Of a stretch of 64,000 nucleotides of DNA, positions 56,701 through 64,000 are shown in pieces. Position 1 is the first letter of the stretch, and each line of letters opens with the position of its first letter. Made by a program: the position numbers and the translations under genes. Origin of the DNA: Pieris napi (lineage: Eukaryota; Arthropoda; Insecta; Lepidoptera; Pieridae); NCBI RefSeq assembly GCF_905475465.1, contig NC_062242.1, positions 9,265,501 through 9,329,500 of the forward strand, in the 5' to 3' direction. Under the pieces are notes generated by a model. That model saw only the letters and a program-made list of their open reading frames with translations, had not been told where the DNA came from and ran no database searches.

Positions 56701-59700
56701 ATTGCGGGACGTAGCGTTTGCGGCGGTACCGGCCGCCCGCCCGGTGCGGCAAGAGCGTGCCTATAAATATGCGCTATGTTTTTATATACAACGTTCACAG
56801 TTTTTCTGTAGTGTATTTAGTATCAGCAGGGCCGCGCCGACCCCCGTCAGCGCCTGTGTGCGAAACCCATGAAGCGCCTCCTTTTTTTTATAGGGGGCAA
56901 ACGAGCCTGAGGGACGGACAAAAATGGCAGTCATCGCAGCCCATAGACATTATTAGCGGGTGTGTTGCAGGCCTTTGAGGGAACTATTTCTATTTTTCGG
57001 CCTATTTTTTACGAATCTTCAAGTTTCAATGTATTTTCTATTATTTTTTAATTTTTACCGAAAGAAAAATTTTCTTTAGTTTAATATACTTAAATAATAT
57101 TTTTTTAAATAGGTAAAACGTCCGCTTGCCAATTGCCGTGAAAAATAAAACGCGAATTAAATTTTTACATAGTTAATTTATGATTTTATATCGAACGTTT
57201 TTAAGGTCAGATTTATGACAAATCTTTGTAATAAATCCCATCTTTTACTAGAGGACGAAAAATATTTATATAATTCTTGCACAATATTAAAAAACCCAAT
57301 CTAAAGTTTACTATTAAATTTAAACTATGGCTAGCGCACGGTACATAAAAAGCGCGGAGATTTAGATCCAGCAATATTCTTAACGCGGATATTTGAGCCA
57401 TTATCATAGCCTTGTCCCCTTAAGTTGTTTATTTCCAAATTAATGTAGTTTAGTTTTTCTATTATAAATGACGTTACTTCAGCACCAGTTGTATCTATGA
57501 TTGGACAGAAAGCTAGGAAATGCTCTCTTATTTCCAACTTTCTAGTTTCTATGTTAAAGTTGACAAATTTTATTATCATACTAATTTGCTCTTCGTGTGA
57601 AACGTCAGGAGTACAATACAGTATTATTGAGAAATATTTATTAATTAGACATAAAGTTAAAATAAAATGTTGAATTTGGTTACCGGGTATAAAAATTAGT
57701 TCATTTTCGATTTTATCAAGGTATGTCGGCATATTATTGAAATCATAAGACATAAACACACTCAAAAACTCACGGCGCAGCGGCCTTTCTTTTGATTCGT
57801 TAAGCTCTGAGTAATTAATGTAAACTTAAACCCAAAGCGTAAAATGAAACTTCAAACATACGTAAGAATATTGTAGTTAAGTGTAGTATAAATAATTTTG
57901 GTGGCGGCGCCCTTATGGTCTTAGCGCCTGTGTGCATCGCACACTTCGCACACATGGGCGGCGCGGCCCTGAGTATCAGCATTGCACCCGTGCGAAGCCG
58001 GGGCGGGTCGCTAGTAAAATTATATATGCAATTTCTGTTACGACTGAATTTGTTGAAGGAAATTTTTCCTGTGTAAAAAAAATTACGTCAACGTACGTAA
58101 CGTCACTCCTGACATTACGTATGTTGACGTAATTTTTTTTTTTGAGTGAATTTTAACTAAAATAGCGCCTTTCGTTTGGTTGTGATTGGTCAAGAGGAGA
58201 CATAGATCGTATCGTGTATCTGTAATTCGACAAGATAAAAATAATCAAACGAATCGCGCCATCTATTTGTTTTTTTTAAATCTTACAATTACTTTTTAGA
58301 ACTCTTCTACGCTGAAGATCGCTCAATTTACCAGAAACTAGGGTTCAAGAGATTTAACGTGGTGACAATTCTCACTTCGTTGCTATGGAAACAGTCGAGG
58401 GAGGCCATCGCCAAAGGAAATAAGATGGGTAAGTATACTTCTATTGTGTATTTTTCAAAAATATAAAATTCAATTTTGTTAAGTAACGTTAGAAAAATGC
58501 GTATAGAAAATTATCTAGAGTTTTACATTTTCTATAAAGTATTGACTATATCATTTCGCTAAAAGCTAATTGAAAAAAGAGAGTGAAACAGATGTGTCAT
58601 TTTTTTATGCATATTTATTATTGTGCCATTATTGTACCAATATCTTGGAATTTATCAACACCACAAGTCAATGAATTTTAAACTACCCCAAAGGTTATCT
58701 GAATATTTATATTTATTTTCTGCAATTATAAAAACGTATCAATTATGAGTAACCAAAAGGTCAAATAACATATTATTAAAAATAATAAATAAACAACAAC
58801 AGGTCTAGAAAATGATCTCGTTGGAGACGGTTTACAAAATGGCGGAATTCTATTGATGAAAAAGGGCGGGAAGCTCATCTGTCATTTCGCGCAATTCGCA
58901 CCAAGCGAGCGCTTGACAAATTTGGAAATTTGCAAGGTTTTATATTTTTTTTTAATTAGGTCTAGGTGGGGATATGAAAGGTGATTGGGTGCAAACAGGT
59001 GGGATGTTGTTGGTCGAAAAGGGCGGGAAGTTGATAAACCATTTCAAACAGACTGGTCCGAGCGATCATTTGTCAAATGAAGAAATTTTAAAGGTCAGTT
59101 TTATTTCGTCTTATTCTCAACACTAGTATAATATTGCTTACTTAAACGTCGCGTATATTTGGTATAAGCCACATTGTGCAGTATATAAGTGAGCAGTGTT
59201 GTCCAAGTGGTTTCAGCGTGCGTATTCAGCCTTGCTATTCTGTAACTCACTCTCACGCAACTCACTCTCACGCGCTCAAATCAGTCGTAAACAATAAACT
59301 ACAAGCTCCCTCCTTATCAGAATGCCAAATCGTAAAATGACTGCTTTACGACTGATTTGAGCGCGACCGCCGCTGTGAAAACCGCAGTGAGAGTTCGAAA
59401 AGTGAGTTACAGAATCGCAAGGTAGCTCTGAGGTCGTGCGTGGGATCATATGCAAAGTCGTGCATCAATAAACATATACATGTATCTACGCATTTAGCAA
59501 TCACTCTGTGAAGGAAGACATGAGGAAACCGGCATGCTTTAGACCAGTGATGGGCAAAGTACGGCACGCGGGCCAACTCAGGCCCACGAAAGTATTTAAT
59601 CTGGCCCGCCGAGGGTCCATCGACATAGATAGTATACGGCGCGTTATAATTACGTTTTGACGGTTCAGAAGAAAAAGTAGATTCTACTTGTAATGTTTTA

Positions 59701-60465
59701 ATAATATTATGATTAAAAGCTTTAACACACAATGCATTTTCTATGATTCTGGCCCTCCTCTAGAATTTCTTAAACTTTGTGGCCCGCCATTAAAAAAGTT
59801 TGCCTACCACTGCTTTAGACCTAAAAAGCGACGGCGTGACACACAAGGCTGGTCACTCACTTGTGTATCAAGAAAGAAAATTATCACTCACAATGATAAA
59901 GATTCAGAAATCTAAGGCAGGATATAGAAGTTGTGACGCCTATGGTTATTAGTATATATTTTGTTTTCAGTGTTTTGGCTTAGAGCATGAATACAATGCC
60001 GAGACTATGGCTAATAAGAAACGCGAAGACATGGAATGCAGCGTATGTATTATTTTATTTTACTTTTTTTTTACTCTCCTATTACTTCTAATAAATTATT
60101 ATTTATAAAGGTTGGTAATACACGAAGGCTTAGTAATAATAATAATATTGTCGCTATTGTCGAATCTCTGACATTCCGTCATACTTTTGTTAAATAATCT
60201 TAAAATATCAACTTTATACAATGAAAAAAAGGGTTGCAGATTCATGTAAATAAATAAAAATTAAAAATACTGAGTTAAAGTTTGAAAATATATTTTGTCT
60301 ATGACTCTTTTTTTTTACTTAAATGAAGACAAGTTTGTTTACACACGAATTATTTACACTAACAATTTATTGGTAGTTTTTATGAGTTGGTATTTCATTG
60401 ATATAAGTTTTTAAATTAGTGTTACCATTTAATCATATTTTTTTCTTCAGAGGACTTCCAAGTAA
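53785..60465 (+). CDS. PRXL2/FAM213-type thioredoxin-fold protein (prostamide/prostaglandin F synthase-like), complete
   Basis: Exons: 53785-53844, 54875-54970, 55851-55959, 58300-58428, then either 58803-58936 (5a) or 58960-59093 (5b), 59971-60042, 60451-60465. The frame is intact with either fifth exon: 204 residues and TAA. Residues 33-52 read VAIVFFRRWGCMFCRLWAKE, with a CxxC pair at C43/C46, the redox centre of the PRXL2 family. NIRLIGVGVEEAGSKEFIDG and LFYAEDRSIYQKLGFKRFN follow, then the GG-LL-KGGKL strand region in exon 5. Family knowledge: PRXL2B reduces prostaglandin H2 or prostamide H2 using NADPH or thioredoxin; PRXL2A is antioxidant. The insect substrate is unknown, so I keep to the family name. 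The ATG was chosen because exon 1 starts with a fitting MAFDLTNIGS and no upstream in-frame coding is seen. A thioredoxin gene lies head to head upstream. Confidence 0.88.
55148..55512. mobile_element. MITE family C, full copy
   Basis: Ends TGAAGTTATACTTCTTTAGG and AAAGAAGTATAACTTCTTAC; core GATGCGCGCGCACCGTGACA. In the PRXL2-type gene. Confidence 0.75.
56827..57971 (-). mobile_element. hAT transposon relic with perfect 8-bp target duplication
   Basis: Ends CAGGGCCGCGCC / GGCGCGGCCCTG. AGTATCAG occurs immediately outside both ends (56819-56826 and 57972-57979). Holds a - strand transposase fragment. Confidence 0.85.
57213..57765 (-). pseudogene. hAT transposase fragment
   Basis: Reads KYFSIILYCTPDVSHEEQIS, EIREHFLAFCPI, TGAEVTSFIIEKLN and NLRGQGYDNGSN. 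After a frame change near 57370 comes LRAFYVPCASHSLNLIVN. This is the RNase-H-like core of TTF-finger (ZMYM-like) hAT transposases. Both ends of the gene are gone. Confidence 0.8.
58081..58132. repeat. hairpin with ACGT-rich arms
   Basis: AATTACGTCAACGTACGTAA pairs with TTACGTATGTTGACGTAATT (one mismatch) around a loop of about 14 bases. Confidence 0.75.
58803..58936 (+). other. alternative exon 5a of the PRXL2-type gene
   Basis: 134 nt, acceptor caacaacag, donor AAG/gttttat (weak). Codes, after a split Gly, for a stretch with LQNGGILLMKKGGKLICHF and ending EICK. Two extra Cys residues are present relative to 5b. About 26 of 45 residues match 5b. Confidence 0.8.
58960..59093 (+). other. alternative exon 5b of the PRXL2-type gene
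   Basis: 134 nt, acceptor tttttttaattag, donor AAG/gtcagt. Codes for WVQTGGMLLVEKGGKLINHF and ends EILK, closer to the usual family sequence. Only 23 bases separate it from 5a. Using both exons would shift the frame, because each starts with two bases of a split codon and ends on a whole one. Confidence 0.85.
59232..59421. mobile_element. MITE family I (inserted in the SINE)
   Basis: Inverted ends CTTGCTATTCTGTAACTCAC / GTGAGTTACAGAATCGCAAG, with internal CGCGCTCAAATCAGTCGTAA and its complement. Confidence 0.75.
59545..59812. mobile_element. hAT MITE with perfect 8-bp target duplication
   Basis: Starts CAGTGATGGGCAAAGTACGG and ends GTTTGCCTACCACTG. CTTTAGAC occurs at 59537-59544 and 59813-59820. 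Confidence 0.88.
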
Positions 60466-60713
60466 TCGGTAGAACAGCAGTTAGCATCACCACAATAGAC
60501 ATCATAAATAAAATCTAAACATTTCGTCCATTCGTCTTATAAACGTATTATAAATCTAATTAAGTTAAAGTATGTTTTTTCATGTTTATTTGTTTTGAAA
60601 GGGACAGTCGAATGGTAAAACCATTGTCTATTTGAGATTTGTAATACGTTTACGAATAAATGTCGTTGTATATGGAACGTGTAAGTTTATCGATAATTTC
60701 ATAGAATACTTTT

Positions 60714-60719
60714 AATAAA
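60714..60719 (+). terminator. candidate poly(A) signal of the PRXL2-type gene
   Basis: AATAAA lies about 250 bases past the stop. Earlier hexamers near 60507 and 60656 are alternatives. Confidence 0.4.
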
Positions 60720-60744
60720 GGTTTCCACGGAAAATGGAGCTACA

Positions 60745-61800
60745 GGTATTTTTTTTAACAATTGACTGTTTTACAATTCAACTTTGCTCACAAAACGATA
60801 TTAGTCCTAGTACGAAATTCCACCAACCAACGGCTGCTGCTTATTTGTATATTTTTGGCCAGGCTATCTCCGTTCATATTGTAAAAAACCCTGTGTTAAA
60901 TTAAAGTCAAAGCTCGACCATTCACATGTGTATCTAATTGTATAAGGCAATCTATACATACAGGATACGTACATACATTTTGTATCAATTATACGATCTG
61001 GCAGCACTGGTGCTATGTTGCTGTCTCACCGCGTTCCATAGACAACGACGTCAGTTTGCGTTAGAATATTGGTATGACAGTAGTTACTTGACTTGCCGCA
61101 AGATGGCGCTGTAATATAGTTTTATCTGTAATTTTGTATTTATGCTGTAAGTCTATAACTCTAATATAAGAATTAAAATGGCACAATATATGTATGTATT
61201 GAAGTTCAGTTAATTGTGACGTAGCTCTTTTTGCACGTTTTATGATATAGCCCTTTTTACATTTATTATTACATTCTTAAATTATTCAATATAATAAATT
61301 GAATTTGTTATATTGTAAGTGAGTAGTATTTATTAAAATTATCAATAAAAAATTCAATCTTTCGAATTCGATTAATGAACGACCTACTGAGGTGCGTAAA
61401 AAAAATTGTTCTAGAAAGGAAAACTTATTAGATATTTTAAAGTTTCAATTCTTCAGACAGAAGCGAAATCCTAAGCCCTGGCTTCAGTGCCTTGCTGAAT
61501 GTCCGTTAGCTCCCATACATATGATATGGGCTGACAGAAGATGTAAGAGTAGTCAAGTATAGACAATATTGCCATGTGAGAAAACATTGAATGTGGACAA
61601 GACTTACATTTTTAACCATGGACTGACTTTTGTTGTTATTCTTAGGGTCTTATATATTCGAAATGTTTATACTTTTAAAATTTAAATTGTATTTCGATAT
61701 AAAAATAGAAAAATATGTCTTTTATTATAAAAATTGTAAAATGTAATATATATATATATATATTGCAAATTATTGTTTATAAATAAACGTTTTAATAAAT
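60745..61800. other. gap between two convergent genes
   Basis: I see no gene here. The stretch is AT-rich with a short AT run near 61748-61762. AATAAA on the + strand near 61780 and TTTATT at 61813-61818 (a - strand poly(A) signal) mark likely 3' ends from both sides. Confidence 0.45.
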
Positions 61801-61812
61801 TGTTGCAAGTTT

Positions 61813-61818
61813 TTTATT
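61813..61818 (-). terminator. candidate poly(A) signal of the ommochrome-binding-like gene
   Basis: TTTATT on the + strand is AATAAA on the - strand, about 112 bases past the stop. Confidence 0.4.
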
Positions 61819-61929
61819 AAGTATAGTGTACATAATACATATAGGTCCGTTTTTTTACTTCCATGATTTAAAAAAAAATATTGGGATTTTAGTCGCCGTC
61901 GGATTTTTTTTAAATTTACTAGCCGGATA

Positions 61930-62814
61930 CTAGTCGCCGTCGGGAGGCATAGATATTACCATGTTTAAATTTTTTCCAACCCTTTTCGCTGTGACTGTAC
62001 ATCTATTAGCTGTTTGAGATAAATAATACAATTTTTTATCTGAACCATCATAATAAATTATATCGTTATCACCGTCAAAAACAACAATAAAAGCGTACCC
62101 CCTGCTGAATGCTCCTAGTTCCTTCAAAATCCTTTTGTCATATTTATAATTCATTTTGTAAACTGCTCTCGTAAAAGGTTGTATGAAGTAAGCATCGCCA
62201 CTTCTGTCGGTTGTCAAATAATATATTTCATCTTCAAATAGTTCTGCGCTTTTCGCGCCATTTTTGAGTACATAAATTGAAAAATTATGCATAAAATATA
62301 TATCGCCCATTTTATCCACAATGAAATCATCTACTTCGTATTCTGTACCTGGAATTAATTTGGACTTTTTGTTTTCGTAAGTGAAGATCCCCTTTTTACG
62401 GAATTCTGAATAAAACAGTTTCTTTTCGTATTGGAGCTGCCATATTGTTTTATCGTTGAGACCAAAGAGTTCCGAGTTATTTTTTTCTGGGTTGTATCTG
62501 TATAGGCCTTGCTCATTTGTCATATACAAATCTTTTGTCGTTTGATCTACTGCAAAACCAAAACTAAAACCGCGTTTTATTGTTTTTAGTCTGACGTTGT
62601 ATAGATCGAATGCAGCTGTATAGTCCTCGGAGCGGTTCTGATAGTGAAAGTATAAAATATTTGAGGATCGATCGATGGCTAGTTGTCCAGAAAATTTAAT
62701 TCCTTGAACTATTCTGTCGCGTCTGTAGCAGACCGTGTTCAGGCACGCATGACATGACACACGTTTCGCAATCGAATATCCTAGCAATGTAAGAAATATG
62801 AAGAGAGTTTTCAT
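61930..62814 (-). CDS. secreted ommochrome-binding-protein-like protein, complete
   Basis: A single coding exon of 294 codons. A signal peptide MKTLFIFLTLLGYSIA is followed by a Cys-rich start (Cys at 21, 24 and 29). Repeats typical of a propeller-like fold follow: LAIDRSSNILYFHY, FGFAVDQTTKDLYM, DDFIVDKMGDIYFM, YYLTTDRSGDAYFI. N-glycosylation sites occur at NRS, NNS and NFS. This layout and the motif LAIDxxxNxLxF match the moth ommochrome-binding protein family (the Manduca member is about 274 residues), a haemolymph protein that binds ommochrome pigments. The start ATG lies 8 bases after an acceptor (ccctttcag, 62822-62830), so a noncoding exon is expected upstream. A donor-like ACG/gtaagat near 63137 on the - strand is a candidate. 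The family is expanded in Lepidoptera, so the exact ligand is not certain. Confidence 0.85.
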   Translation of the reverse strand: MKTLFIFLTLLGYSIAKRVSCHACLNTVCYRRDRIVQGIKFSGQLAIDRSSNILYFHYQNRSEDYTAAFDLYNVRLKTIKRGFSFGFAVDQTTKDLYMTNEQGLYRYNPEKNNSELFGLNDKTIWQLQYEKKLFYSEFRKKGIFTYENKKSKLIPGTEYEVDDFIVDKMGDIYFMHNFSIYVLKNGAKSAELFEDEIYYLTTDRSGDAYFIQPFTRAVYKMNYKYDKRILKELGAFSRGYAFIVVFDGDNDIIYYDGSDKKLYYLSQTANRCTVTAKRVGKNLNMVISMPPDGD

Positions 62815-62830
62815 GATGTTTCTGAAAGGG

Positions 62831-64000
62831 AAAATACATTGTGGATCAATGTCTCAAAAATTGCTTCGATGTCAATAATATAAATTGTCATATACTGACA
62901 TTAGAATAACGCGTCAAACAGATAAGTCAGCTGAATTGCCGCGCTGTAATCTAATCATAATAAATAGTAGTTTTAATTATAATTTTCACCGATCAATCTC
63001 CTTCGTGCCTTCTCCATCTACACGATACTGGCGAAGTACCTTGTGCCCAGTTGGCACAAATTAAAGCCATAAACAAGAATTTAATTGAATTATATAGTAG
63101 TTTAATGATTAGTTTTAGTAACGTGAATAACAATATCTTACCGTAAGTATCGGTAATCAATCAGGTAGGTACAGATTTTAATGTACACACAATGTCAACA
63201 CTTGTTTTCACTATAACAACTACTAATACTATGGCACAGGAAAGATCAACAAATGCAGTGTTTTGTTTTTAATAATGTTAATTTATCTAATCATGACCCC
63301 ACTGACCGTGATGCTGTATCGTAAATAACATTTATTTTTGTCGATGCCATAAGGTTTTCTAAAACAAAAGAATTTTCCAAGCCTTTTAACCGACTTACAA
63401 AGTAGAGCTTCTCAATCCCGACGATGGATGTTATCGATAAGTATATTATAAAATTATTTTTAATTTTTATTTGTGGAGGTTTCTGGTTTAGTATTTCGAC
63501 TCCATATTTAAACCTTATAAAAGTTAATATTCCGTCGTCCGCGTATGTAATGTCTTTGATAATTTTACTTATCCGATTTTATTATAAGTCGCCGCTATTA
63601 TTAGACATTTTCTGTAGTGTTATAAAATAAAGATTACACAAGATTCTGCGTTTATCTTGGGTATCTCTATGTACCTGAAATTTATAATGTAAGGTAGGTA
63701 CAATTTTATTTACATTGTACACACATAAGGATTATTTTAATATTAAAATATAAATTGTGATCTGTGAAATATATTCATTCATCATATTCTATTTTGTGTA
63801 ATCTATATGCATTTGTTATCTGGTATATAAATATTGTTTTTTAATCACACGCTTATAAGCTCAATTTCCTATATTGCATTGAAAAATTTCATGTGTTAAA
63901 ATTGTAAATTAGCAATCAAAACGAAGGCCCTAATAATTTCCCCACAGACTGACATCACGCGCCGAGGTCGAGATTCGATTACCATTCCTATCTCGTCTAG
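62831..64000. other. 5' region of the ommochrome-binding-like gene
   Basis: No further gene is seen. A short open frame at 63424-63630 (+) is hydrophobic but has no family features or Cys pattern. The region should hold the promoter and first exon of the - strand gene. Confidence 0.4.

Larger units (their letters stand above)
56163..58014 (+). mobile_element. Helitron interrupted by a hAT element
   Basis: Starts TCACTACATAGTATAAAACA with AACTACGCAACGGATTTTGA and ends GAAGCCGGGGCGGGTCGCTAG before T. The hAT copy at 56827-57971 splits it. Confidence 0.6.
59193..59940 (+). mobile_element. SINE split by two MITE insertions
   Basis: SINE parts: about 59193-59231, 59422-59544 and 59821-59940. They read in order from TGGTTTCAGCGTGCG to a GACGGCG body and tail. 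Two other elements interrupt them. Confidence 0.65.

Noticed and set aside
56718..56978. 86-codon + strand open frame
   Set aside because: It crosses the left end of the hAT element and a repeat fragment.
59346..59732. 128-codon - strand open frame
   Set aside because: It runs through a MITE, a SINE and a hAT MITE, so it is a composite of repeats.
63424..63630. 68-codon hydrophobic + strand open frame
   Set aside because: It has no relatives I recognise, and it lies in the 5' region of the - strand gene.
1..64000. CRISPR array, bacterial operon or phage-like system
   Set aside because: No spaced direct repeats, no ribosome binding sites or operons. All genes have spliceosomal introns, so the DNA is eukaryotic.

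Overview
The window is nuclear DNA from a lepidopteran insect (moth or butterfly). Protein-coding exons are short, with GT-AG introns. The AT-rich introns are packed with repeat types typical of Lepidoptera: tRNA-headed SINEs, short Helitrons ending in CTAG, many MITE families and hAT, pogo and Harbinger relics. One gene belongs to the ommochrome-binding protein family described from moth haemolymph. I do not name a species.

Layout. (1) From the left edge to 39582, on the + strand, lies the 3' part of one large gene, an MRCK-type kinase (genghis khan, gek). I could join 38 exons without a frame break into 1522 codons plus a stop. They run from the catalytic loop through the kinase C-lobe, AGC tail, coiled coil, C1, PH, CNH and CRIB domains to a Ser-rich tail. 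About 200 N-terminal residues lie upstream of the window. A long 3' UTR probably runs to about 44260. (2) From 49815 to 45513, on the - strand, lies a complete two-exon thioredoxin-2 gene (106 residues, WCGPC) with one or two candidate upstream noncoding exons. It converges on gek. A 2.6-kb Harbinger relic fills most of its intron. (3) From 53785 to 60465, on the + strand, lies a complete PRXL2/FAM213-type thioredoxin-fold gene (prostamide/prostaglandin F synthase-like). It has a tandemly duplicated, apparently mutually exclusive fifth exon. (4) From 62814 to 61930, on the - strand, lies a complete single-coding-exon gene for a secreted ommochrome-binding-protein-like protein. It converges on (3).

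The gek protein is expected to bind active Cdc42 and regulate actomyosin. The two middle genes are both thioredoxin-fold redox proteins, arranged head to head. The strongest points for a second look are these: the duplicated 134-bp exon pair of the PRXL2 gene; a decayed zinc-finger/tyrosine-recombinase/SANT transposon inside a gek intron, flanked by inverted clusters of GGATCAACA; a pogo-type element that keeps a transposase C-terminus with a PCNA-binding (PIP-box) motif; a candidate early terminal exon of gek that would give a kinase plus coiled-coil isoform; and a possible captured host exon inside the Harbinger relic.

All coordinates come from reading the sequence by eye. Exon edges were checked for splice dinucleotides and frame. 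Edges of decayed repeats are approximate.
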